The notes under the pieces: model-generated | The model's input: the letters and a program-made list of their open reading frames with translations, nothing else | Databases searched by the model: none | Told to the model about the DNA's origin: nothing | Source of the DNA: CAVONV01 sp963697355 | GTDB taxonomy: Bacteria; Acidobacteriota; Vicinamibacteria; Marinacidobacterales; DATDRI01 | NCBI GenBank assembly: GCA_963697355.1 | Contig: CAVONV010000023.1 | Span: 496,001-560,000 of the forward strand | Direction: 5' to 3' | Length of the DNA stretch: 64,000 nt | Part shown: positions 32,657 through 41,123 of the stretch, one piece after another | How the letters are laid out: every line of letters begins with the position of its first letter | How positions within the stretch are numbered: position 1 is the stretch's first letter | Translations under genes and position numbers: made by a program

Positions 32657-33811
32657 CTATGCGCGCCAGAATGGTAATCCGCTCTCGCGTCGCGATGGGT
32701 GTCGGTCCTTCTCGGTTGTCGTTCTATACGAGCTCTTTCGTCTCTTCCAATGTAAGAGTGCGGTGACCAACTCTCCGGGCCCATCAAGGAGAACGTCGAT
32801 GACCGGGAGCTCAGTCTGAGAGTTGATTGCGGAACAAACACGACCGACTCTTTCAAGAGGTATTCCCTCGTGATTCACAGCGATGGCCACCACAGGCTTT
32901 TCCGAAAGCAGCTCAAGGGCTTGGATCTGTGTCGCGAGACTATGGAGTTTGTATCCCGGAAAACCGTCGTACTCTTTTCGCGCCGGTGCGTGCTGCAGCA
33001 CGATCACATCCGGTCGACCGGCGGCTAGGATCTCGAATCCACCCGGATAAGCCGGGTTCATGAGACTGCCTTGGCCCTCGATAACGATGATGTCCGCCTT
33101 CGACTCGCTCCATGCGCTCCACACTGCGTGCTCGATTTCGCCCGCCACAAAATCGTTGACCAAGGAATCAAGAATGATGGAGTAGCGGGCGCCCTGCAGC
33201 CAAGCAGTTTGCCCGGTTCCAATCATCTCGGCGTTGAACCCTACTTCATTGAAACCTTGGACGAGGCGCCACGCCGTCGTGCGTTTTCCCACCGCAGAGT
33301 CCGTACCCAAGACGGCGATCTTGAATGCATCCACCTCCTCAATCCGGCCGCTGAAAAAGTGGAGCTCGGAGACGGGGCGCGGCTTGCGGATATCTCTCAA
33401 TCGAACGCCGTGCCTTTTTGCCAATTCGGCCAGTACCGGATCATCGCCAAGGTAGTCGTGAAGTCCACAATCGACGTGGAGACCCGCCTCGATCGCGCTC
33501 CGAATGTCACTTCTGGCTGGCAACGGTAAGCGACCTCCATCCGGGGCGAGCCCCACGACGAGGTGTGTTGCGGGGACCCCCAGGTTTCGTGCGTTCTCGA
33601 TGGCCTCCCGGATCCCTGCCATGATCGGGATATTTTTTTTGCGGCCATCGAGAACCTCACCAGCGTCCGAGCCGACAAAACGAGAGTCCACCACCGAGAG
33701 AACTCGGTAACGGTCTGTAAAGCGCACGAGCCCATGGGCGGTCTTGCCGTTGGTGGTGTTGAATGCGCCTTGGCAGTAGACGATAGCATTACCATCTGGA
33801 TTTGACATCAT
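32657..33811 (-). CDS. DUF1611 P-loop protein (DgcN-like)
   Basis: A 384-residue protein. The N-terminal Rossmann-like DUF1611_N domain (about 1-150) ends RDIRKPRP. The P-loop domain starts VLGTDSAVGKRTTAWRL (about 170-186) and includes the acidic IIVIEGQGSLMNPAYPG segment and a PDVIVLQHAPARKEYDGFP loop. DgcN in the D-glutamate pathway, which N-acetylates D-Glu, belongs to this family. Some genomes' annotations call it an epimerase, without support. The start MMSNP overlaps the PLP-enzyme stop by 4 bases. A 100-base gap separates it from the fusion gene. Confidence 0.82.
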   Translation of the reverse strand: MMSNPDGNAIVYCQGAFNTTNGKTAHGLVRFTDRYRVLSVVDSRFVGSDAGEVLDGRKKNIPIMAGIREAIENARNLGVPATHLVVGLAPDGGRLPLPARSDIRSAIEAGLHVDCGLHDYLGDDPVLAELAKRHGVRLRDIRKPRPVSELHFFSGRIEEVDAFKIAVLGTDSAVGKRTTAWRLVQGFNEVGFNAEMIGTGQTAWLQGARYSIILDSLVNDFVAGEIEHAVWSAWSESKADIIVIEGQGSLMNPAYPGGFEILAAGRPDVIVLQHAPARKEYDGFPGYKLHSLATQIQALELLSEKPVVAIAVNHEGIPLERVGRVCSAINSQTELPVIDVLLDGPGELVTALLHWKRRKSSYRTTTEKDRHPSRRESGLPFWRA

Positions 33812-34956
33812 GTACGCCTTCCTGTGAGGACGACAACATATCGGTCCGATCGTTGTGGCTCCTGTCGATGTTTTTCCATGAGAGCAAAGAGACCTGCCGT
33901 GGATGCCGGTAGTACACTCAATCCCTCGGCGTCGCGTAGCTTTTTGGCGATGGCCAGCATGTTCTTGTCGGTCGCATAGGTGGCCCAGCCTTCCGTGTCG
34001 TACAGAGCCTGCAAGCAGGCATCCCCGTCGATCGAATGCCAGTTGACCAGAGGCTCGTTGATCTGCGTCTCTTTGATACTTTCCGGGGGCAGATCTTCAC
34101 AGCGGTCCAGCTTCTTAATGAAGGCGCGAACAATGGGGTTCTTTCCGTATGAAGAACCGCCGACCATTTTTGGGATGCGCGATGTTTTTCCCCGCCGATA
34201 GAGGCTGAGAAATCCGCGAAAAATGCCGGCCAATGTCGTACCGTTGGAAACGGGAACGGCGACCATGGCGGGCGCGTCACGCAACTCGTCGTAGATTTCG
34301 AAGGCAATCTGTCCATAGGTCTGTAGCTGGAGAACCGTGTTGGCTCCTCCGGGATTTGCGTCGTAAAGCTCGTCGCGCGCTGCCCGTTCGCTGCTCGATA
34401 CCACTGCGGACTCGTAATCTCCAGGGACTCGAACAATCTCGGCGCTCTGTTCCGTGATCTCGTGGATGCGTCGAGTTTGAAAAGCATCGGGGATGAATAC
34501 GACGCATCTCAGCCCCGCCGATGCGGCGGCAAAGGACATCGCGGCGCCGTAGTTGCCGCAAGTTGCCACGGTGACCGTGTCGAAGCCGCGCCTGAGGGCA
34601 TCCATACACTGCGCGAACGCGATCCGGTCCTTTTGGGTTCCGGTGGGATTTCCACCTTCAAATTTGAGAAAGACCTGCCGCAGCCCCGTTTCGCGCTCGA
34701 TGTTGCGCGCCCGAGACAGGCTCGTGTCCCCCACCTCGGAATCGATAATGTCCTCGTAGGCTGCAAGGCGCTCCTCTAGCGAACAGCTCTTATCCGATGC
34801 AATCGAGCGCTGTTGCTCCATCTCGGGTGGAAGCATCGGGCAATGGGGTGACGCACCATCGAGGAGTGGCCGAACGACGTTAGTGCTATGGACCGCTCTG
34901 GTCTCGGCTTTTGTAGACTCGTTGTCTGTTGTTTGAACGTCTTGCCTTGCTTTCAA
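33808..34956 (-). CDS. Threonine-synthase-like PLP (fold II) enzyme
   Basis: A 382-residue fold-type II PLP enzyme. FEGGNPTGTQKDRIAFAQ (about 95-112) holds the cofactor Lys in TQKDR, where threonine synthases have TGSFKDRG. ATCGNYGAAMSFAAASAG (about 128-145) is the phosphate-substrate loop, and VSNGTTLAGIFRGFLS gives the second glycine-rich loop. The C terminus has SVLPASTAGLFAL. A true housekeeping ThrC would normally sit with homoserine genes. Here, as first gene of the sigma-54 operon, it more likely performs elimination or replacement on a related amino acid. The substrate is unknown. Confidence 0.75.
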   Translation of the reverse strand: MKARQDVQTTDNESTKAETRAVHSTNVVRPLLDGASPHCPMLPPEMEQQRSIASDKSCSLEERLAAYEDIIDSEVGDTSLSRARNIERETGLRQVFLKFEGGNPTGTQKDRIAFAQCMDALRRGFDTVTVATCGNYGAAMSFAAASAGLRCVVFIPDAFQTRRIHEITEQSAEIVRVPGDYESAVVSSSERAARDELYDANPGGANTVLQLQTYGQIAFEIYDELRDAPAMVAVPVSNGTTLAGIFRGFLSLYRRGKTSRIPKMVGGSSYGKNPIVRAFIKKLDRCEDLPPESIKETQINEPLVNWHSIDGDACLQALYDTEGWATYATDKNMLAIAKKLRDAEGLSVLPASTAGLFALMEKHRQEPQRSDRYVVVLTGRRT

Positions 34957-35024
34957 GTGAGCTCACCTTTCTGACCGACGGTGTCATTTGGAATACAAGC
35001 TTCCATAGTAACACGACGTTCGAA

Positions 35025-35041
35025 GGCAAGAACCGTGCCAT
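35025..35041 (-). promoter_or_regulatory. sigma-54 promoter of the MurL-like/DgcN operon
   Basis: Minus strand TGGCACGGTTCTTGCC (35,040 to 35,025): GG, ten bases, GC, with full matches to TGGCAC and TTGC. The expected start site leaves a leader of about 58 bases to the ATG at 34,956. Confidence 0.85.
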
Positions 35042-35128
35042 CCAGAAGCGGGGGTGCGTCCGCATGTCGTTGGTTCATAAAGTGTTAGTTTCCTTGCCTT
35101 CTTGTCCTTGCTGCTCAGGACTGCAAAA

Positions 35129-35137
35129 CTGCCACAC
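35129..35137 (-). promoter_or_regulatory. Putative enhancer motif GTGTGGCAG
   Basis: GTGTGGCAGTTTTGCAG on the minus strand, about 90 bases upstream of the sigma-54 promoter at 35,040, a normal distance for an enhancer-binding-protein site. Confidence 0.5.
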
Positions 35138-35193
35138 AAACACGTATGTGCCTCAGGATGAGTCGAGAGAGCGAAGGAAGGCAAGGTACGTTG

Positions 35194-36081
35194 TCAACCG
35201 CGCTTGCTGTCTGGGACCCTTGCAAAGATTCGATCCTTGCCCGCGTTCTTCGCCATGTACATGAGTGAGTCTACAGCCTTGAGTGCGACGTCCACGTTGC
35301 CCGGTGGCTCCAAGTAGCTCACTAGACCTATGCTCGAGGTGACCTCCCAACCTCGCTTCCTCATGAGGTTGATGAGCTCCTTTCGAATTCGCTCCACCGC
35401 GACGCGGGCTACTGGCTCTCCTGCCTCCGGCATCAGTAAGGCGAACTCGTCGCCTGCTAGTCTGGCTGCGGTATCCGAGCCCCGACAATTCGATTTGAGA
35501 AGCGCGCCGATAGCTCTCAAAACTTCGTCTCCGGTGGCGTGGCCCAGCCGGTCGTTGATGCTTTTGAAGTTGTCCAAATCGAGGTAGGCGAGCGACATGC
35601 GATGTGAGTAGCGTCGAGACCTCGAGATCTCCTCCCGAAGGATCTCTCGAAAAAGACGTCCGTTGGCCAGGCCGGTTAAGGGATCCGTCCTTGCCCAGCT
35701 TTGTTCACGCGCAAGAGCACTACGAAGACTTGCCAACATTGTGACGGTGATGACAAAGAACCCGAATCTGACGAGAGCATTCCAGACCGGAATGGAAGGA
35801 TGGGAATAGAGCTGACCGGGTAGTGTATCGGCTAAAAGCCATGCAGCCGAGCTCAACAACGAGAAAATGAGTCCCGCCCCTCGTCCAAGCTTCCAGGTAA
35901 TGAGAGACACCGGTAGCAAGTAAAAGATCGAAAAGCTGAGTTCGGTGCCCGTTGCGTAGTCGATACTGGTAATGAGCAAGAGGAAGCCGAGACCGGCCGG
36001 CACCAGGGCCGGGGGAGGAATTCGGTCGAGGACCTCCGCCACCGCGTGATTGCCTTCCCACGATCGAGGTGATTTCGTCAT
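35194..36081 (-). CDS. Membrane diguanylate cyclase (GGDEF, AGDEF variant)
   Basis: A 295-residue protein. The N-terminal membrane part (about 25-125) has four or five helices with LPVSLITWKLGRGAGLIFSL, an arrangement seen in GGDEF proteins with small membrane sensors. The GGDEF domain runs about 130-290: TDPLTGLANGRLFREIL, YLDLDNFKSINDRLGH, and the signature as LAGDEFALL. The first Gly is Ala, which active enzymes tolerate. The I-site RxxD is not obvious. It is preceded by a sigma-54 promoter at 36,157 and would feed the PilZ proteins. Confidence 0.9.
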   Translation of the reverse strand: MTKSPRSWEGNHAVAEVLDRIPPPALVPAGLGFLLLITSIDYATGTELSFSIFYLLPVSLITWKLGRGAGLIFSLLSSAAWLLADTLPGQLYSHPSIPVWNALVRFGFFVITVTMLASLRSALAREQSWARTDPLTGLANGRLFREILREEISRSRRYSHRMSLAYLDLDNFKSINDRLGHATGDEVLRAIGALLKSNCRGSDTAARLAGDEFALLMPEAGEPVARVAVERIRKELINLMRKRGWEVTSSIGLVSYLEPPGNVDVALKAVDSLMYMAKNAGKDRIFARVPDSKRG

Positions 36082-36141
36082 CCGCGTTCTTCCCTGTTAA
36101 TCCAGCGCATGGGCATTTTTTCGTGGCCCTCGATGGACAAG

Positions 36142-36157
36142 GGCAAAGAACGTGCCA
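36142..36157 (-). promoter_or_regulatory. sigma-54 promoter of the diguanylate cyclase
   Basis: Minus strand TGGCACGTTCTTTGCC (36,157 to 36,142): GG at 36,156-36,155, ten bases, GC at 36,144-36,143. The leader to the ATG is about 50 bases. Confidence 0.8.
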
Positions 36158-36251
36158 TGGATCACCCGATGTGAAACATCCTGTATGTTGAGATTGTCGA
36201 ATAAGTTGCGATGAAACGTGGATGTGACGATCCATTCCGAGCCCCATGTGG

Positions 36252-36260
36252 GTGTGGCGA
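36252..36260 (+). promoter_or_regulatory. Putative enhancer motif GTGTGGCGA
   Basis: Lies about 95 bases upstream of the diguanylate cyclase promoter, in opposite orientation, which enhancer sites tolerate. Apart from this motif and the sigma-54 promoter, nothing else is recognised in the 458-base gap 36,082-36,539. Confidence 0.4.
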
Positions 36261-36539
36261 AAACGTCTTAATCCAACCACCGTCACGGTGGCTAGCACAG
36301 GGTTTGACCGCACCAAGGCCGATGGATTGGGACAATGCCACCACATGCATACTTTTTCGCCCCACGCCCTGGAAGAGTCGTTTGGCGCGAGCAAGGGGAT
36401 GCACACGAGCCAACTCGTTGATTCGTCTAGGCCTTATCACTTCGAATAGGCCGGAGGCGTTTTTGGCCTATCCCTTGCAAGGATCTGAATGGAGTTCTAT
36501 CCCGCTAGACTTTTGTGTAGAGCGAGGTCGACTTTTCCG

Positions 36540-36956
36540 ATGCCCAGAACTTGTCCTATATGCGACCATCCAACGGCTCGTCTTGTTGATCGAGATTTGA
36601 CCTCGGGTTATTCAGTTCATCACGTTTCATTGAAACACTTCGGTGACTATGCTCTGTTGAGTGCCCTGAGACGTCACAAGAGATCTCACTTACCGGTGGA
36701 CAGTCCCAGGCTGGCTTGTAACAACGTGATTACGACAAAGGATTGGCCAATGCGTGAAGAGCCAAGGAATCATTTTGATGACAGTGCAGTGTCCGGCGCC
36801 CATGAGGGCCAAGAGGAACAAATCGTCGCCGTGGAAGCCATGCGAGTGAAAGGCATCGTCTACCAAGCAGGAGAGGCCATCCCGAAGTCTTTGTGGAATC
36901 CTGCCTATTTGTCTGCGGCCCTTCGTGCCGGCACCGTCCGACGCAAGGCCTCGTGA
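36540..36956 (+). CDS. Small zinc-finger/HTH-type protein
   Basis: A 138-residue protein. The first 50 residues have the pattern of small phage- and repeat-linked DNA-binding proteins: CPICDHPTARLVDRDLTSG, a helix, then ALRRHKRSHLP, i.e. CxxC followed by a helix-turn-helix ending in RHKxxH. The rest is acidic and uncharacterised. ATG 36,540 is preceded by GAGG. It is convergent with sucA (22-base gap). Confidence 0.5.
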   Translation: MPRTCPICDHPTARLVDRDLTSGYSVHHVSLKHFGDYALLSALRRHKRSHLPVDSPRLACNNVITTKDWPMREEPRNHFDDSAVSGAHEGQEEQIVAVEAMRVKGIVYQAGEAIPKSLWNPAYLSAALRAGTVRRKAS

Positions 36957-36978
36957 CCCAGGAAGTTGGCTTTGCGCT

Positions 36979-39273
36979 TCACCTGACCTCCGATATCGTA
37001 GTATCGTCTCTTGTGTAGAAAGCGAGCGAGACGAGCTTGTTTTGCTCGATCTCGTGCGCCTTCTTCGATCCGGTGGCCGGGCTTGCGCTGCGAGCTCGTT
37101 TGACGGTCCAGACGGGGCGCCCTCCGGCGAGCCGCCGAAGGTAGGGAAGGACGAAGGACATGGCACCCATGTTTGCCGGCTCTTCCTGCACCCAAACGTA
37201 GTGCCTCGCTGAAGCGTACTGCGAGAGTTCCTCTGCGAGCTCGGATTCTGGAAATGGATAAAGCTGTTCGAGACTGACGATCCCGACGGAGGTATCCTGG
37301 CGGCGCTCTCTCTCCTTTTCAAGCTCGTGTCTGAGCTTTCCCGTGCAGATCAGAAGCCGTTTTGCATTTGTTTGCCCGGAGGACATCAGTCGCGAAAAGC
37401 TCCCCTGCGAAAAGTCGTCCAGCGGGGATGCCGACGCTGGGTTTCGCAGCATTCCCTTGGGGGTGAGAACAACTAGGGGCTTTCGCCACTTTCTCAGGGC
37501 TTGTCGCCGAAACAAATGAAAGAGCTGCGCGGATGTGGACGGCTGGCAGACTTGGATACTATCTTCGGCGGCGAGTTGAAGGAATCGCTCGAGCCGAGCG
37601 CTGGAATGCTCCGGTCCTTGCCCTTCGAACCCGTGCGGCAAGAGTAAGACCAGGCCTGACAGGAGGCCCCATTTGTCCTCGCCCGCGCATACGAACTGGT
37701 CGAGAATGACCTGGGCGCCGTTGACAAAATCTCCGAACTGCGCTTCCCATAGGACCAGAGCTTCCGGGTAGTCGCGACTGTAACCATATTCAAACCCAAC
37801 CATCGCCCCTTCGGAAAGTGGAGAATCGTAGACTTGGAAGGTGGCCTGGTCGGGATGCAGGTTCGAGAGGGGGCAGTACGATTTCTCCGTTTCGATATCG
37901 ATGAGCACGGAGTGCCGATGGTTGAACGTCCCGCGACGCGTATCTTGCCCGCTGAGCCGCACGGGAACGCCGTCCCAAAGAAGAGAGCCGAAAGCGAGCG
38001 CCTCGGCCATTCCCCAGTCCACAGGTTGCTTCTTTATTCCCATGGCCCTTCGGAGCTCCAGAGCCCGTTTTGCCTTTGGGTGAATGGCGAAGCCTTCCGG
38101 CCAGCTCGTCAGTTTGGTTGTGATGTCGCGAAGGCGATCGATCGGCACGGAAGTATCGACTTCAAAGGAATGCTCGTAGGCGCCGCCGACAAAACCCATC
38201 CAGTGGCTCGGGAGCGCATAAAGTGATGGAGCCACATTCATTTTCCTTGCGTGCGCATGCGCCTCGCCATATTCGATCTGGATTTCGTCCGCGAGCTTTT
38301 CGAGCATGCTGGCGTCCGAGTCCACTTTCGTTGCGTACGCCCTCCACAGGACGGGGTGTTTCTGAATGAGGGCGTAGAGCCTAGGTTGGGTGATGCTCGG
38401 GTCGTCCACTTCGCTGTGGCCGTGGCGGCGGTAGCAAATCAGGTCGAGGACCACGTCGCTGTGAAACGCGTATCGATACTCCAATGCCATTCTGCCGGCA
38501 CGAACGACTTCGTCCGGCTCATCTCCGTTGACGTGGAAGATGGGAACAGAATTTCGTCTGACGATGTCGGAGCAAAACGGAGAAGTATGCAGAGATTCTG
38601 GTTCGGTGGTAAAACCGATGAGGTTGTTCACGATCACGTGGACTGTACCCCCGACCTCGTACCCATCGAGCCCCGCCAGGTTGAGCGTTTCCGACACGAT
38701 ACCTTGTCCGGCGAAAGCTGCGTCTCCATGCAGATTGACCAGTAGAATCCGATCTTGGGCCCGATCGCGCAGACGATCCAGCCACGCTCGAGCGCGTCCC
38801 ATGGCGACGGGGTTGACCGCCTCGAGGTGGCTCGGGTTGGACACCAAAGAAATGTGCATCGCCTTGCCGCTACGCGTCGTGTAAGTTCCAGTTGCTCCTT
38901 TGTGGTATTGGAGGTCTCCACCTCCTAGGGTGCTGTGGGGGTCGACGTCCTCGAACTCGGCAAAGATGTTGCGGATCGGCGTGCCGAGCAAGTGCGCCAT
39001 TAGGTTTAGTCGCCCGCGGTGTGCCATGGCGAGTAGTATTCTTTCCGCCCCGATATCGCCTGCGCGATCGACGATCTCTTGGAGAAGCGGTATGAGCGCC
39101 TCTGCACCCTCGATCGAATATCGTTTGGTGCCGATGTACCGGTTCTGTAGAACCGTCTCGAAAACCGAGGCACGCATGAGCGCATCCAGAATCCGGTTGT
39201 GGTCGGGCACCGGCGGTTCTCCTTCCATGCGTTCTTGAATCCAGCGACGTTGATCCGGATCAGGAAGATGCAT
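36979..39273 (-). CDS. sucA: 2-oxoglutarate dehydrogenase E1, N-terminally truncated
   Basis: 764 residues, against about 900-950 for intact SucA. It starts at MHLPDPDQRRWIQERME, which is internal in homologues. Catalytic features are present: MAHRGRLNLM (active-site His), DLQYHKGA, GDAAFAGQG, the thiamine-diphosphate GDG-like region ending NNLIGFTT, and YRRHGHSEVDDPSITQP. The pyrimidine-binding domain (about 420-620) and the C-terminal domain ending SASPATGSKKAHEIEQ are intact. Upstream, 41 more codons in frame still match SucA, but no ATG/GTG/TTG exists before a TGA at 39,430-39,432. The E2-binding N terminus is therefore missing. No sucB or lpd is adjacent; fumC follows upstream. Confidence 0.85.
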   Translation of the reverse strand: MHLPDPDQRRWIQERMEGEPPVPDHNRILDALMRASVFETVLQNRYIGTKRYSIEGAEALIPLLQEIVDRAGDIGAERILLAMAHRGRLNLMAHLLGTPIRNIFAEFEDVDPHSTLGGGDLQYHKGATGTYTTRSGKAMHISLVSNPSHLEAVNPVAMGRARAWLDRLRDRAQDRILLVNLHGDAAFAGQGIVSETLNLAGLDGYEVGGTVHVIVNNLIGFTTEPESLHTSPFCSDIVRRNSVPIFHVNGDEPDEVVRAGRMALEYRYAFHSDVVLDLICYRRHGHSEVDDPSITQPRLYALIQKHPVLWRAYATKVDSDASMLEKLADEIQIEYGEAHAHARKMNVAPSLYALPSHWMGFVGGAYEHSFEVDTSVPIDRLRDITTKLTSWPEGFAIHPKAKRALELRRAMGIKKQPVDWGMAEALAFGSLLWDGVPVRLSGQDTRRGTFNHRHSVLIDIETEKSYCPLSNLHPDQATFQVYDSPLSEGAMVGFEYGYSRDYPEALVLWEAQFGDFVNGAQVILDQFVCAGEDKWGLLSGLVLLLPHGFEGQGPEHSSARLERFLQLAAEDSIQVCQPSTSAQLFHLFRRQALRKWRKPLVVLTPKGMLRNPASASPLDDFSQGSFSRLMSSGQTNAKRLLICTGKLRHELEKERERRQDTSVGIVSLEQLYPFPESELAEELSQYASARHYVWVQEEPANMGAMSFVLPYLRRLAGGRPVWTVKRARSASPATGSKKAHEIEQNKLVSLAFYTRDDTTISEVR

Positions 39274-39432
39274 GAACTCAGCACCGATTGAGCCGCAGTA
39301 GGCCGGATGAATAGACTGTACCGCTTCGAGCTCCGGATGTCTCCGTGGCTCTAGACGTCCAAGAGGATAAAGGTTGGCCCGCAGGTACCCCCATCGCCTA
39401 CTCGCATCGATCTGTCGTGTCGTGTTCGTTCA
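39274..39432 (-). pseudogene. sucA: 5' remnant of sucA without start
   Basis: In frame with sucA. It encodes YLRANLYPLGRLEP and AYCGSIGAEF, matching the family's HLRANLDPL and YCGPIGAE regions but with about 60-70 residues missing between normal landmarks. It is bounded by TGA at 39,430. This shows that the truncation is real and not a misplaced start. Confidence 0.7.
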
Positions 39433-39593
39433 TGGAAGAGCTCGTTTCGCAGCTCGCACGGAGCTAGGGAGTTGACTTTCGGTCCTTATAGTAAGGATTT
39501 TTGGAACGGACATATCTAGCCACCTCCATCATCGTTTCAACCCCACCTTGGAGTTACTGCCATGGAAGAGCAAAAGGACTTCAATCGGAACGA

Positions 39594-40988
39594 TCAACCC
39601 CCCACCATTCTTTCCGGTACTACCCAAGCATCAAACTGCTCCGGGCTCACCAAACCCAGCTCGATGGCAGCTTCCCGTAGCGTCGTTCTATCTCGATACG
39701 CTTTTTGTGCGACCTTGGCGGCATTGTCGTGGCCGACGTGGGGATTGAGTGCGGTCACTAGCATCAGTGACCTCTCGAGGTGGGTGCGGATTCTCTCGTG
39801 GTCCGGCTCGATGCCGACCACACAAAACTGATGGAAGCTTTCGCATCCATCCGCGATGAGACGCGCGCTCTGTAGGAAATTGTAAATGATGAGTGGTTTG
39901 TAGACGTTGAGCTCGAAATTGCCAGAGCTTCCACCGAAGTTGATCGCTACGTCGTTACCGAACACTTGAGCGCAGAGCATGGTCACGGCTTCGCATTGGG
40001 TGGGATTGACTTTGCCCGGCATCATAGAGCTGCCCGGTTCGTTCGTGGGAAGGATGAGTTCTCCGATGCCGCACCGGGGGCCGGAGGCCGACCACCGAAT
40101 GTCGTTCGCTATTTTGGTAAGTGATGCAGCCAGCGTCTTCAACGTGCCGTGGGCATGCACCAGGGCGTCGTGACTGGCCAAGGCTTCGAACTTGTTGGGG
40201 GAGGTGAAGAAGAGATGCCCTGTTAGTTCGGCGACCTTCTTGGCCGCTCGAACCGCAAACTCGGGATGGGCATTCAGCCCCGTTCCCACGGCCGTTCCGC
40301 CCAGCGCCAACTCATGCAGATGCGGCAAAGACGCCTCGATATGTTGGAGACCGCGATCGAGCTGTGCCGTGTAGCCGGAAAATTCCTGCCCGAGCGTGAG
40401 CGGGACGGCATCCTGGAGGTGCGTTCTCCCGATCTTGACGATATCACGGAAGGTTTCGGATTTCTTCTCAAATACGTCCCGGAGGCGGTGAACGGAGGGA
40501 ACGACCCGTGATTTCAACGCGTCGACAGCAGCCAGGTGCATGGCGGTGGGGAACACGTCGTTCGAAGATTGCCCCATGTTCACATCATCGTTTGGATGAA
40601 CGAGACGCTTTTCGCCACGCCGTCCGCCCAGGATTTCGCTGGCCCGGTTGGCAAGAACCTCGTTGACGTTTGCGTTCGTCTGCGTACCACTTCCCGTTTG
40701 CCAAACGACGAGCGGAAACTCCCGGTCGTGAAGGCCGTCCAGGATTTCGTCCGCGGCCGAAGCAATAGCTAGAGCCTTTTCCTTGTTCAAGTTCCTGAGC
40801 TCGAGGTTCACGAGGGCCGCTGCTTTCTTGACCATCGCTATTGCATGGACCACCGCCAAAGGCATCCGTTCTTCAGAAATCTTGAAGTTGGTCAGAGAAC
40901 GCTGAGTCTGAGCTCCCCATAGACGTTCTTCTGGAACCTCGATGGATCCCAACGTATCAAGTTCTGTCCTCGTCTTCCTCGTACTCAT
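39594..40988 (-). CDS. fumC: Fumarate hydratase class II
   Basis: A 464-residue, full-length fumarase of the aspartase/fumarase superfamily that converts fumarate to malate without iron. Signatures: the N-terminal DTLGSIEVPEERLWGAQTQRS, TGSGTQTNANVNEV (about 98-111), VHPNDDVNMGQSSND (the His-containing B site), GRTHLQDAVPLTLGQEF with the catalytic His, and GSSMMPGKVNPTQCEA, the superfamily loop with the catalytic Ser. It lies beside sucA, another TCA-cycle gene. Confidence 0.96.
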   Translation of the reverse strand: MSTRKTRTELDTLGSIEVPEERLWGAQTQRSLTNFKISEERMPLAVVHAIAMVKKAAALVNLELRNLNKEKALAIASAADEILDGLHDREFPLVVWQTGSGTQTNANVNEVLANRASEILGGRRGEKRLVHPNDDVNMGQSSNDVFPTAMHLAAVDALKSRVVPSVHRLRDVFEKKSETFRDIVKIGRTHLQDAVPLTLGQEFSGYTAQLDRGLQHIEASLPHLHELALGGTAVGTGLNAHPEFAVRAAKKVAELTGHLFFTSPNKFEALASHDALVHAHGTLKTLAASLTKIANDIRWSASGPRCGIGELILPTNEPGSSMMPGKVNPTQCEAVTMLCAQVFGNDVAINFGGSSGNFELNVYKPLIIYNFLQSARLIADGCESFHQFCVVGIEPDHERIRTHLERSLMLVTALNPHVGHDNAAKVAQKAYRDRTTLREAAIELGLVSPEQFDAWVVPERMVGG

Positions 40989-41123
40989 GCTCGCCCCTTC
41001 TTACAGTATTACTTTGGATTCAGTTCGAATCCTCCACTAAAGAGAGCCGGTCGCCGCGTAGTGCCGTGATCTTGCAGTGATTCCAAACTATATGAGACAC
41101 TTCTTATCGACTAGCCGGGCGAA

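Noticed and set aside
33808..34956. Housekeeping threonine synthase (thrC)
   Set aside because: The cofactor segment reads TGTQKDR rather than TGSFKDRG and no homoserine pathway gene is nearby, so a specialised function is more likely.
35112..35137. GTGTGGC motif itself as a sigma-54 promoter
   Set aside because: The distance between GG and GC is 7 bases, not 10; a better promoter lies about 90 bases downstream.
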